From a bacterium (GTDB lineage: Bacteria; Pseudomonadota; Alphaproteobacteria; Sphingomonadales; Sphingomonadaceae): 64,000 bases of DNA. Both the position numbers and the translations under genes were made by a program. Below, piece by piece: positions 34,726-43,598 of the stretch; position 1 is the first letter of the stretch, and every line of letters starts with the position of its first letter. Where the stretch lies: contig JAVBXL010000022.1 in assembly GCA_030824575.1 (NCBI GenBank), positions 1 through 64,000 of the forward strand, given 5' to 3'. The notes below the pieces were generated by a model that did no database searches, had not been told where the DNA came from, and saw only the letters and a program-made list of their open reading frames with translations.

Positions 34726-37107
34726 TCAGAACTTCAGGCGGCTTTCCACGCCGATCACGCGCGGCTGCGCGACCGACTGGGCGTAGCCGCGATAGATGAC
34801 GCCATCATTGACCTGGCCATAGCGGGTCAGGTCGTTGCCGATGCCGGTGATCGCATATTTGTCGAAGATGTTGTTGGCGAACACCCCGATTTCATAAGCG
34901 TCAGTCTTGTAGCTGATGTTCGCGCGGCTCATCGTATAGGCCGGGATGCGCTCGCCGCCGCCACGCAGGCCGGCGCGGCTGTAGATGCCCCCGGTGTAGG
35001 TGGTGGTCCAGCCCAGTACGACCGCATTGTCACCCATGGGGATGTCATAGGTGATGCCGATCGCGCCGCTGTTCTTGGTCGAACCGGGCAGGCGATCGCC
35101 CGCGAAGGCACCAACCAGATCGCCACCGGCGACGGACAGCAAGGCAGGGACGTCTTCGGTCAGCTTCGCGTCGAGGTAGCTATAGTTGCCGCGGATGGAG
35201 AGGCCCTGGATCGGGCGCGCATCGAAGGAGAATTCGATGCCCTTCGATTCCGCCGCGCCGCCATTGGTGATGATGCCGATCGCGCCATTGACGGTCTGGC
35301 CGTCCAGCTGGATGCCGTCCCATTTGATCTTGAACGCCGACAGGCTCATCGACAGTTTGCGGTCGAACAATTGGGCGCGAACGCCGATTTCCGCATTTTT
35401 CACCTTGTCCGGGCCGTAGGATAGTTCGTTATCCAATGCGCAGAGATTCTGGCCTGCCGGGAGCGGCAGGACGCACGGCGCGACGCGGTTTACGCCGCCG
35501 ATGCGATAGCCCTTCGAATAGGTGCCCCACACCATCAGATCAGGCGTGATGTTGTAGGAAGTGTTGAATTTCCAAACCGTGCCGTCCTTGCCGGTCGAAC
35601 CGGCGCGCGAACGGAAATTGATGGCGGGGAAGGTCTGGAACAGCGGCAGGGCGGTGCCGCCCAGCACGTCGGCGGCATATTTGAAATAGCGGATACCGGC
35701 CGTAACCTGCCATTGCGGCGTGATCTTGAAGCTGCCTTCGCCGAAGATCGCCTTTTCGTCGAGCTTGGTCTTCACATAAGACGCATATTCGACTTCGTCT
35801 GGCCGGTTGATGCCCGCATAGGCCGGGTAGCCCGGTACGATCTCACGATAGTCGGAGTTAGTGTTCTGGCGATTCCAGAAGCCGCCTAAGACCCAGCTGA
35901 ACGGTCCGCCATGGGTGGAAACCAGCCGCACTTCCTGATTATATTGTTCGTCCGTACCACGCGATTGGGTGTAGCCGGAGAAGGCCGGGAACAGCTCATA
36001 ATCATAGTCGAGGTCGAGCAGCAGATCGGTGACGTCGATCGAGCTGCGGCGCTTCTTGTTAGTGTAAGCCGACACGAATATCGCCTGCGCCACGTCGGCG
36101 ATATTGCCCTGCACTTCGAGCGAGACGAGCTGCGAAGTACGCTTGGACGGCTCGGCGGAGCGCCATGGCGCTTCATATTTGCCTTCGCCAATCACGTTGC
36201 CGCCAGTTGCCTGACGACCCTGGGTCTTGGTCTGCTGGAAAGCGTAAGTGAAATAGGCCTGGAAATCTTCGCCCGTAAAACCGAGCTGGTTGCGGCTGGT
36301 GAAGGTCTTTTCGGAGTTGAGATCCTTGCGGCCTGCAAAGTTTGCCGCCTTGTCGGCGTCGGTGCCGGTGGGGTTGGCGACGCTGCCTGGCTGGGGCAGG
36401 GACGTGCCGGGCGACTTCAGGATAAAGGGATAATCGATGAAGCCGGGATCGTAATAGTAGCCGGTGACGGTGCGGAACGCGATCACGTCCTTGACGATCG
36501 GGATGTTGAGGACGCCGTAACCGACATAGCCGATACCCTTGCTATGGGCGACGTCGTAAGCGCGACCATAGACTTCGCCGCTGAACTGGGTCGGATCGGG
36601 ACGGTTGGGGATGTAACGGATCGCGCCCGCCAGCGTGCCCAGGCCGTAAAGCGTACCTTGTGGCCCCAGCAGCGTTTCGACGCGCTCCAGATCGATCAGC
36701 TTGTAATCGACATAGAGCGGCACATCGCCCAGATAGATGCCGATCGCGGTGTCGCTGTTGCCGCCGGTCGAACTGGTGTCGCTGGCCGACAGGCCGCGCA
36801 TCACGATGTTGGCCGCGCCATAGGGGCCGGTATCGGTGATGGTGATGCCTGGCGTGAAGGCGGCGATGTCGCGAATGTCATCGATCTGCTGGCTGGCCAG
36901 CTGTTCGGCGCCCACGGCCGAAATATTGATCGGCGTTTCCATCAGCGTGGTGCTGCGGCGGGTGCCGGTGACGACGATGACGTCGCCGTCCGCTTCGGCC
37001 GCTGCCTGCGCGGGCGCGGTCTGGGCCATGGCGGGCATGGCCGCCGCAGCGCTGGATATGATCGTCGCGGACAATAGTCCCAGCTTGAGCTTTGCGCGAT
37101 ACGACAT
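34726..37107 (-). CDS. TonB-dependent outer-membrane receptor
   Basis: 793 residues from the ATG at 37107 (AAGGGG 7 nt upstream). Sec signal MSYRAKLKLGLLSATIISSAAAAMPAMA, a TonB-box/plug region (VIVVTGTRRSTTLMETPINIS, IDDIRDIAAFTPGITITD), then a 22-strand barrel ending in aromatic Phe (IGVESRLKF). Ligand unknown. It is divergent from three arginase-fold genes across a 326-base region with a 17-bp inverted repeat motif, so a guanidino compound or amine is a reasonable but unproven substrate. The next genes in this direction are housekeeping, so the receptor belongs with the cluster to its right. Confidence 0.9.
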   Translation of the reverse strand: MSYRAKLKLGLLSATIISSAAAAMPAMAQTAPAQAAAEADGDVIVVTGTRRSTTLMETPINISAVGAEQLASQQIDDIRDIAAFTPGITITDTGPYGAANIVMRGLSASDTSSTGGNSDTAIGIYLGDVPLYVDYKLIDLERVETLLGPQGTLYGLGTLAGAIRYIPNRPDPTQFSGEVYGRAYDVAHSKGIGYVGYGVLNIPIVKDVIAFRTVTGYYYDPGFIDYPFILKSPGTSLPQPGSVANPTGTDADKAANFAGRKDLNSEKTFTSRNQLGFTGEDFQAYFTYAFQQTKTQGRQATGGNVIGEGKYEAPWRSAEPSKRTSQLVSLEVQGNIADVAQAIFVSAYTNKKRRSSIDVTDLLLDLDYDYELFPAFSGYTQSRGTDEQYNQEVRLVSTHGGPFSWVLGGFWNRQNTNSDYREIVPGYPAYAGINRPDEVEYASYVKTKLDEKAIFGEGSFKITPQWQVTAGIRYFKYAADVLGGTALPLFQTFPAINFRSRAGSTGKDGTVWKFNTSYNITPDLMVWGTYSKGYRIGGVNRVAPCVLPLPAGQNLCALDNELSYGPDKVKNAEIGVRAQLFDRKLSMSLSAFKIKWDGIQLDGQTVNGAIGIITNGGAAESKGIEFSFDARPIQGLSIRGNYSYLDAKLTEDVPALLSVAGGDLVGAFAGDRLPGSTKNSGAIGITYDIPMGDNAVVLGWTTTYTGGIYSRAGLRGGGERIPAYTMSRANISYKTDAYEIGVFANNIFDKYAITGIGNDLTRYGQVNDGVIYRGYAQSVAQPRVIGVESRLKF

Positions 37108-37433
37108 GGTGTTCCCCTTCATTTGCAATATTCTTCCCCGGTCGTAATCCTCTGCCTCGATCGGCCATCGCGCGCAGGTGACGCATCAATGGCACGGCGG
37201 GTGGCATGGACTGCCGCCTCTTGGTCTTTTGGCTCGGGAGGAAGTTATGGAGCGCGCAGGCGCACAAACATGGGGCATTTGACGTAGCATCGCCGCCTCT
37301 CCCGCCATGGGGGTGGTCCTACGTCAAACGCCCCATTGGGATGGCAGGGCTGGTCCGCCTACCCATCGGGTCGAAGGCGGATTTTCCGTCCCTTATTTGA
37401 CGCCTATGCCCGGTTGCGGGGCTGGAGAATGAC
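37108..37433. other. Intergenic control region between TonB receptor and arginase-like genes
   Basis: 326 bases without a gene. It holds the inverted TACGTCAAA-type motif described separately and both divergent promoters. No canonical sigma-70 boxes are placed at the right distance from the motif. Nothing else recognised. Confidence 0.6.
37271..37335. promoter_or_regulatory. Inverted 17-bp operator candidate in the TonB/arginase-like divergent region
   Basis: TGGGGCATTTGACGTAG (37271-37287) and CTACGTCAAACGCCCCA (37319-37335) are reverse complements at 16 of 17 positions with a 31-nt spacer. The same core CTACGTCAAA occurs before urtA (51816) and a shorter TACGTCA before qhpA (41781). Candidate binding site for a regulator of the cluster. 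Confidence 0.65.
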
Positions 37434-38903
37434 ATGCCGTCAATGACCGCCATCACCGGATGGAGCATGGCCGGGATCGCGGCGATCGGCGCTGTGGTCG
37501 CCGGAACGCCCGACCGGAACGCCGGCACCCCCGCGATGCAGACGCCGCTGGAAGACGATATGGGCCGGCCCAAGCCGCTGGAACTGCCCAAGGATGTCGA
37601 GGCCAAGCTGACGGGCGTCGACCAAGCGAAGATCGATTTCCTCAAGAGCGGCGTCACTGGCCGCTATGTCGAAAAGGACGCATTGTTCGACCGCATCCGC
37701 AAGGGCAAGCCGGAAGAGATCAGCGCCTATATCGACGCGATGCAGGCGCTGCATGCGCAGGTCGAATATAAGGCCGGGCGCGATCTGGCCGCCATTCCGC
37801 TGGATACCAAATCTCCCTGGTTCAACGACTGGAAGGCGAAGCGGTCGGGTGCGCTCGATCCCAAGCGGGCGGCAGGCCCGATCGAACTGACCCGTTATGT
37901 GGGTGGTTGGGGCGGCGGCTTCGCGACTTTTGCGGGGGCGCCGGTGGCGATGACGCCTGAAGACCTGAAAGCGGGCAAGGTCGATGTCGCAATCGTCGGC
38001 GCGCCGCTGGACATGGGATCGGGCTGGCGTAATGCGATAGACGGGCCGCGCGCCATGCGGATGACCGGCGGCGCGGCGGGCAACGACATGTATTCCATGA
38101 TCAACCCCAATGCCGCGCTCAAGATCGTGGACTATGGCGACATTGCCATCGACCAGAACAGCACCGAACGCAGCGTCGATCATGTCCGCGAGATGGTGGC
38201 GGAAATCGCGAAGACCGGCGCTATTCCGATCGTGATCGGCGGCGACCACAGCCTGGAATATCCCAATGTCGCCGCAGCGGCCGACGTGCATGGCAAGGGG
38301 AATGTCAGCGTCATCCACTTCGACAGCCATTATGACATCGGGCGCGGGCGCGTGCATCTGCTCGACCATGGCCAGCCCGTCTATCGCGTCATCAGCGAAG
38401 GCCATGTCCGCGGCAGCGACTATATCCAGGTCGGACTGCGCGCCCGCGGTCCCGACCTCGAAACCTTTGGCTGGATGCGCAACAAGGGGATGCGTTATCA
38501 CACCATGGTCGAAGTCGAAAAATGGGGCTGGGACAAGGTGATGGCCCGCGCGCTGAAAGAAGCGCGGGAAAAAACAAAGAAGCTGTGGATCAGCTTCGAC
38601 GTCGACGTGCTCGATCCCGCCTTCATGCCCGGCACTGGCACGCCTGTTCCCGGCGGCCTGACGATGCGCGAGGCGCAACCGATCATGCGCAACCTGTGTG
38701 CCCAGAATGACATTGCCGGCATCGATATCGTCGAAGTCGCGCCCTATCTCGACACCAGTTACAAAACGGCGCTCAACAGCAATTTCCTGCTGAACGCCTG
38801 CCTTGCGGGCATCGCCATGCGCAAGAAGGGGCTGAAGCCCGGCTATCTCAACCCTGTTTCGGTCGATCACGGGCTGGACGCTTATTATGGGAAGAAGAAC
38901 TGA
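37434..38903 (+). CDS. Arginase/agmatinase-family hydrolase, long form (copy 1)
   Basis: 489 residues, 150 or more longer than usual arginases. The C-terminal ureohydrolase fold (about 180-480) keeps the di-metal ligands: His272 (IGGDHS), Asp297/His299/Asp301 (FDSHYD), Asp389/Asp391 (FDVDVLDP) and Glu434 (IVEVAPYLD). The N-terminal extension (about 43-160) is shared with the next two genes. A conserved hydrophobic lead MPSMTAITGWSMAGIAAIG precedes it, without the positive charges of a classic signal. Expected product is urea from a guanidino compound; the substrate is unknown. First gene of the tandem triplet and followed by a TGATG overlap. Confidence 0.85.
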   Translation: MPSMTAITGWSMAGIAAIGAVVAGTPDRNAGTPAMQTPLEDDMGRPKPLELPKDVEAKLTGVDQAKIDFLKSGVTGRYVEKDALFDRIRKGKPEEISAYIDAMQALHAQVEYKAGRDLAAIPLDTKSPWFNDWKAKRSGALDPKRAAGPIELTRYVGGWGGGFATFAGAPVAMTPEDLKAGKVDVAIVGAPLDMGSGWRNAIDGPRAMRMTGGAAGNDMYSMINPNAALKIVDYGDIAIDQNSTERSVDHVREMVAEIAKTGAIPIVIGGDHSLEYPNVAAAADVHGKGNVSVIHFDSHYDIGRGRVHLLDHGQPVYRVISEGHVRGSDYIQVGLRARGPDLETFGWMRNKGMRYHTMVEVEKWGWDKVMARALKEAREKTKKLWISFDVDVLDPAFMPGTGTPVPGGLTMREAQPIMRNLCAQNDIAGIDIVEVAPYLDTSYKTALNSNFLLNACLAGIAMRKKGLKPGYLNPVSVDHGLDAYYGKKN

Positions 38904-40252
38904 TGGCACGCTCCACCTTGCTGGCGCGGTGCGCCGCCGCCTGCCTGACCCTTGCAACGCTGTCCGCACCCGCATTCGCGCAGAGCGATCCGCTCGCCAG
39001 CCTCTCGCCGGAGAAGAAAGCGTTCCTCTCCGACCCCGCGACGCTGGAGCGCTTCGGCCTGACGCCGGAGAAATTGCAGATCGCGCTTGCCGGTCGCCCG
39101 GCCGCGGATGTGGACGCTTATGCGACCGCGCTGATGACGGTTGTGGAGGACAGCAAATATAAGGCCGGGCGCGACCCGGCGGAAATCGCGCTCAATCCGC
39201 AGGCGCGCGGCTGGAACGCCAGCACCGTCGTCCGTCCTAAGATGTTCGACAAGCTCAAGCGTGACGACGGCCCGTTCAGCCTGAAACGCTATATGTTCCA
39301 GAAGGGCGGCATCCCGACCTTCGCCGATGCCCCGGTCGCGATCCGCAAGGAAGATCTGGTCGCGGGCAAGGTGGAGGTCGCCTTCGTAGGCGTGCCGCTC
39401 GATTTCTCGTCGGGCTGGCGTGACGCGAAACATGCGCCGATGGCGCTACGCGGCATGGACGGCCTGGTCGGTGCGGATGCCGATGGTGGGATCGATCCGG
39501 GCCTTGTCCTCTCGATCGCCGACTATGGCGACCTGACGCCCGACTATATGGCGCCCGACCGGGGCCTCGACCATATCCGCGCCATGATCGCCGAAATGGC
39601 GAGCGTGGGCGTGGTGCCCTTCATCGTCGGCGGCGATCATACGATCATGTTCCCCGATGTCGCCGCGATGGTCGACATCTATGGCGCGGGCAAAGTCGCA
39701 CTGGTGCAGTTCAACGCCCATGCCGACGCTGAGTTGAACGGCGATCACCTGATTTCCGACAATCAGACGCTTACCCGCCTGCTGGAGCAGAACTTGCTGC
39801 GCGGCAGCGACGTAACGCTGGTCGGCCTGCACGGCCGCGATGCTGGCCCCGCCACGCAGAAGCGACTGACCGATGCAGGCGCGAAGATCGTCCCGACCAC
39901 GGCGTTTCAGGAAATGGGCTGGCAGGCGGTTACGACCGATCTGATCGCAGGCCTCAAGATGGGACCGGAGAATGTGTTCGTCTCCTTCGACATGAGCGTG
40001 CTCGATCCGGGTGATGCGCCCGCGTCCGGTCGCCCGGTGCCCGGCGGTATCACGATGCGCGAAGCGATCCCGATGATCCGCCAGCTATGCGCCCAGACCA
40101 AGGTGGTCGGCTTCGACCTGCTTGACGCCGCGCCGATCCTGGACCCGACCTACGTCAGCCGGATGAGCGCCAACTATATCTTGCACGCCTGCCTCAGCGG
40201 CATCGCGATGCGCAAGACGGGCGCGCCGCCGGTCCAGGCCGCCAAGCGCTGA
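38903..40252 (+). CDS. Secreted arginase-fold protein lacking key metal ligands
   Basis: 449 residues. Clear Sec signal MARSTLLARCAAACLTLATL..PAFA-Q, so periplasmic. The arginase fold is retained with His246 (VGGDHT), His273, Asp275 and Asp363, but the first Asp of the DxHxD motif is Asn271 (FNAHAD), the second Asp of the DxD motif is Ser365 (FDMSVLD) and the conserved active-site Glu is Asp408. It is therefore probably not a normal di-manganese hydrolase but a structural or regulatory partner of the flanking enzymes. The N-terminal extension (about 35-130) matches its neighbours. It starts in the stop of the upstream gene (TGATG). Confidence 0.85.
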   Translation: MARSTLLARCAAACLTLATLSAPAFAQSDPLASLSPEKKAFLSDPATLERFGLTPEKLQIALAGRPAADVDAYATALMTVVEDSKYKAGRDPAEIALNPQARGWNASTVVRPKMFDKLKRDDGPFSLKRYMFQKGGIPTFADAPVAIRKEDLVAGKVEVAFVGVPLDFSSGWRDAKHAPMALRGMDGLVGADADGGIDPGLVLSIADYGDLTPDYMAPDRGLDHIRAMIAEMASVGVVPFIVGGDHTIMFPDVAAMVDIYGAGKVALVQFNAHADAELNGDHLISDNQTLTRLLEQNLLRGSDVTLVGLHGRDAGPATQKRLTDAGAKIVPTTAFQEMGWQAVTTDLIAGLKMGPENVFVSFDMSVLDPGDAPASGRPVPGGITMREAIPMIRQLCAQTKVVGFDLLDAAPILDPTYVSRMSANYILHACLSGIAMRKTGAPPVQAAKR

Positions 40253-40268
40253 ACCGGGGAGAACCGCC

Positions 40269-41741
40269 ATGCCATCGATCAATGCGATAAGCGGATGGGG
40301 CATGGCGGCGGCCGCGGCAGCCTCCGCCGTGGTGGCGGGCAACAGCTTCGACACGCCCAACCCGCCGCCGCCCCTGCCGCAGGAAGATATTATGGGCGAA
40401 CCCAAGCCCATCGATCTGCCTGCCGATGTCGCGGCAAAGTTGACGGGCATCGCGCCGGAAAAGGTCGCGCTGATTAAGGAGGGGCGCACCGGCCGCTATG
40501 TCGAGAAGGATGCGCTGTTCGACCGCATCCGCACCATGCCTGCCGCCGAACTCACTGCCTATATCGACGCGATCGCGGCGCTCCACGCGCAGGTCGAATA
40601 TAAGGAAGGGCGCGACGCCAAGACGATCCCGCTCGACACCCGATCCGCCTGGTTTAACGCCTGGAAGGCGAAGCGGCCGCTGGTGATGGACCCCAAGCGC
40701 GATGCCGGGCCAATGGACCTGGGCCGCTATATCGGCGGGCGGCGCGGGGGCTTCGCGACCTTTGCGGGCGCGCCCGTCGCGATGACGCCGGAAGATTTGA
40801 AGGCAGGCAAGGTGGATGTCGCGATCGTCGGCGCACCGCTGGACATGGGATCGGGCTGGCGCAACGCGATCGACGGGCCGCGCGCCATGCGGATGACGGG
40901 CGGCGCGGGCGGCAACGACATGTACGCGATGATCAACCCCAGCTCCGCGCTGGAGATCGTCGATTATGGCGACATCGCCATCGATCAGAACAGCACCGAA
41001 CGTAGCGTCGCGCACGTCCGCGAGATGGTCCGTGAAATCGCCCAGACCGGCGCGATCCCGATCGTCATTGGCGGCGACCACAGCCTGGAATATCCCAATG
41101 TGGCGGCGGCCGCAGACGTGCATGGCAAGGGCAATGTCAGCGTCGTCCACTTCGACAGCCATTATGATGTCGGCCGCAATGGCGTCCACTGGATCACCCA
41201 TGGATCGCCCGTCTATCGCGTGCTGCACGAAGGGCATGTGCGGCCGCAGGATTATATCCAGGTCGGCCTGCGCGCGCGCGGCCCCGACCTCGAAACCTTC
41301 GGCTGGATGCGCAACAAGGGGATGCGCTACCACACCATGGTCGAGGTGGAGAAATATGGCTGGGACAAGGTGATGGACCGCGCCATCGCCGAAGCGCGGC
41401 AGAATGCCAAGAAACTGTGGATCAGCTTCGACGTCGATGTGCTGGACCCCGCCTTCATGCCCGGCACTGGCACGCCGGTTCCCGGCGGCCTGACGATGCG
41501 CGAAGCGCAACCGATCATGCGGCGGCTGTGCGCGGAAAACGACATTGCGGGCATCGATATCGTCGAAGTCGCGCCCTATCTCGACACCAGCTACAAGACT
41601 GCGCTCAACAGCAATTATCTGCTGAACGCCTGCCTGACCGGCATCGCGATGCGCAAGAAGGGCCTGCCGCCCCGCTACTGGAGTCCGGTGTCGTCCGAAC
41701 ATGGGCAGGATGGTTATTACGGTGCAAAAAAGAAATCCTGA
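40269..41741 (+). CDS. Arginase/agmatinase-family hydrolase, long form (copy 2)
   Basis: 490 residues, close paralogue of the gene at 37434: residues 160-213 match residues 161-214 of that protein exactly. Metal ligands are intact: His271, Asp296/His298/Asp300, Asp388/Asp390. The leader MPSINAISGWGMAAAAAASA has the same MPS-AI-GW-MA pattern and no basic residues, followed by a Pro-rich linker. SD GGGGAG. Duplication with the secreted variant between the copies points to ancient tandem duplication and divergence. Substrate unknown. Confidence 0.85.
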   Translation: MPSINAISGWGMAAAAAASAVVAGNSFDTPNPPPPLPQEDIMGEPKPIDLPADVAAKLTGIAPEKVALIKEGRTGRYVEKDALFDRIRTMPAAELTAYIDAIAALHAQVEYKEGRDAKTIPLDTRSAWFNAWKAKRPLVMDPKRDAGPMDLGRYIGGRRGGFATFAGAPVAMTPEDLKAGKVDVAIVGAPLDMGSGWRNAIDGPRAMRMTGGAGGNDMYAMINPSSALEIVDYGDIAIDQNSTERSVAHVREMVREIAQTGAIPIVIGGDHSLEYPNVAAAADVHGKGNVSVVHFDSHYDVGRNGVHWITHGSPVYRVLHEGHVRPQDYIQVGLRARGPDLETFGWMRNKGMRYHTMVEVEKYGWDKVMDRAIAEARQNAKKLWISFDVDVLDPAFMPGTGTPVPGGLTMREAQPIMRRLCAENDIAGIDIVEVAPYLDTSYKTALNSNYLLNACLTGIAMRKKGLPPRYWSPVSSEHGQDGYYGAKKKS

Positions 41742-41778
41742 CACTCGTCAAGATTCTGATGGCGGATTGCGCAGCCGC

Positions 41779-41794
41779 CATACGTCATTTGGGC
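41779..41794 (+). promoter_or_regulatory. TACGTCA motif upstream of qhpA
   Basis: CATACGTCATTTGGGC shares the TACGTCA core of the motif found in the TonB/arginase and urtA control regions, about 80 nt before the qhpA start. Weaker match (no following AAA), so low confidence. The 132-base gap suggests a promoter for the qhp genes. Confidence 0.35.
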
Positions 41795-41873
41795 AATAGC
41801 GCCATTCGAGCGCCTGCTTAGGCTTCGACATGCGCCCAGGGCAAATGGCCGGGCGTGAAGGGGGACATACAGG

Positions 41874-43598
41874 GTGAAGCGGCTTCCCGTCACGAAATTT
41901 GGCTTGGCTGCGCTGTTTTCCGCGTCGGTCGTGTTCGCCCAGGCCGATGGCGCCCCGAATGGCGCGACGCTGAAGGAAACGGAGGCGGGCATCCCTGTCA
42001 CCGATCCGCTCGTCACCGAAAAATGCAGCGCCTGCCATGCCGCCGATGCCAAGGGCAATTTGTCGCGGATCAGTTGGGTCCGCACCACGCCGGAGGGCTG
42101 GGCGCAGGCGATCAAGCGCATGGTGCGGCTGAACGGCCTCGCAATCACCCCGCAGGAAAGCCGGGCGATCGTGAAGTCGCTCTCCGCCTCGCACGGCCTA
42201 GCACCCGAAGAGGCCCGCACGGTCATGTATCTGCCCGAAAAGCGGATGCTCGATGAGGTGCTTCCCAACGAAACCATGCGCGGGGCCTGCGCCAGCTGCC
42301 ACAGCTTTGCCCAGCCCCTATCCTGGCGCCGGTCGAAGCTGGAATGGAAGACGTTGCAGGACTTGCACGTCGCCCTTTATTCGCAGGCCGATGCCCAATA
42401 TCGCCGCCCGGCCGAGGACAGCGAGCAGCCGGTCGGCCACGATCCCAAGGACAAGCTGACCCGCGGCGACTATGCGCTGACCTACATGCCCAAGGTTGCC
42501 CCGCTCCACACGCCCGAATGGGCCGCCTGGAGCGCGCGCCAGCGCAATCCGCGCCTGGCCGGCGAATGGCTGGTTGTCGCATGGGTGCCAGGCAAGGGCC
42601 GTTATGTCGGCGAACTTATCGTGGCACCGGGCAAGCAAACGGACGAGTTCACCACTAGCGCGACGCTGCGATCGCTGACGGACGGCGGCACGATCGGGCG
42701 GATCGGCACCGGCATCGTCTATGCCGGCTATAGCTGGCGCGGGTCGTCCACCGGCGCAGCCGCGGCCAAGCCAGATGACCTTAGCAGCGCCGCGCGCGAA
42801 GCGATGTGGTTCGCGCCCGACCAGCAAAGCGCTCAGGGTCGCTGGTTCTGGGGCGACTATCAGGAATTTGGCTATGACGTGAAACTGGTCCGCGCGACCG
42901 CTGCGCCTGCGATCCTTGCGGTGATGCCGGGGCCGGTGAAGGCTGGAACGAAGGGCGTGCAACTGCGCATCCTGGGCCATAATCTGCCTGCCTCGCTCAG
43001 CGCCGCCGATGTCGATCTGGGCGCAGGCGTGACGGTTACAAAGATCGTGTCCGCCAGCCCCAAGGAGCTTGTCGTTACCGCCGATGTCGCACCCGGCGCC
43101 TCGTCCGGCCAGCGCGACGTCGCCATAGCGGGCGCGGTGCTGGAGCAGGCCTTCCCGATCTTCCACAAGATCGACTATATCAAGGCGACGCCCGAAACCG
43201 CATTGTCGCGGTTGGGCGGTATCAAATTCCCCAAGGGCTATCAGCAATTCGAAGCGATCGGCTATGAAAACGGCCTCGACGGCAAGCCCAATACGTCCGA
43301 CGACATCGCCGTGGGTCCGGTCGCCGCCGACTGGACGATGCAGGAATTTCTGTCGGTCTTTTACGACGACGACACCAAATATGTCGGCGCGCTTAGTCCC
43401 ACCGCCTTCTTCACGCCCGCAGAAGAAGGCCCGAACCCGGCCCGCCGCTTCGGCCGCAACAATTATGGCGAAGTCTGGGTCGTCGCGACCGCGAAGACGG
43501 AGAAGGACAAGTTCGGCAAGCCGCTGAGCGCCCGATCCTACATGGTCGTGACCGTGCCTGCCTATCAGAAATGGGATCAACCGGAGGTGTCGCGATGA
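41874..43598 (+). CDS. qhpA: Quinohemoprotein amine dehydrogenase alpha subunit (diheme)
   Basis: 574 residues. Periplasmic: signal MKRLPVTKFGLAALFSASVVFAQA. Two c-type heme sites, CSACH (51-55) and CASCH (139-143), in an N-terminal cytochrome domain, followed by beta-sandwich domains with the heme chain passing electrons from the CTQ cofactor of the gamma subunit to cytochrome c. Oxidises primary amines to aldehyde and ammonia. Starts with GTG at 41874 after AAGGGGG. Same-strand, 132 nt downstream of the last arginase-like gene, so it may share transcription. qhpD overlaps its end by ATGA. Confidence 0.9.
   Translation: MKRLPVTKFGLAALFSASVVFAQADGAPNGATLKETEAGIPVTDPLVTEKCSACHAADAKGNLSRISWVRTTPEGWAQAIKRMVRLNGLAITPQESRAIVKSLSASHGLAPEEARTVMYLPEKRMLDEVLPNETMRGACASCHSFAQPLSWRRSKLEWKTLQDLHVALYSQADAQYRRPAEDSEQPVGHDPKDKLTRGDYALTYMPKVAPLHTPEWAAWSARQRNPRLAGEWLVVAWVPGKGRYVGELIVAPGKQTDEFTTSATLRSLTDGGTIGRIGTGIVYAGYSWRGSSTGAAAAKPDDLSSAAREAMWFAPDQQSAQGRWFWGDYQEFGYDVKLVRATAAPAILAVMPGPVKAGTKGVQLRILGHNLPASLSAADVDLGAGVTVTKIVSASPKELVVTADVAPGASSGQRDVAIAGAVLEQAFPIFHKIDYIKATPETALSRLGGIKFPKGYQQFEAIGYENGLDGKPNTSDDIAVGPVAADWTMQEFLSVFYDDDTKYVGALSPTAFFTPAEEGPNPARRFGRNNYGEVWVVATAKTEKDKFGKPLSARSYMVVTVPAYQKWDQPEVSR

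Noticed and set aside
37271-37335. Reading TTTGACG in the inverted motif as a sigma-70 -35 box
   Set aside because: No acceptable -10 at 16-18 nt in either direction, for the site at 37271, 37319 or 51816.
37434-41741. Calling the arginase-fold proteins agmatinase, guanidinobutyrase or guanidine hydrolase
   Set aside because: Metal ligands only define the fold; residues that set substrate choice could not be assigned, and the HypA/B-type nickel chaperones linked to guanidine hydrolase are not in the window.
37440-41744. Long reverse frames opposite the arginase-like genes (511 and 516 codons)
   Set aside because: They repeat because the arginase-like genes are paralogous; they mirror the same codon pattern and show no signal, start site or known domain.
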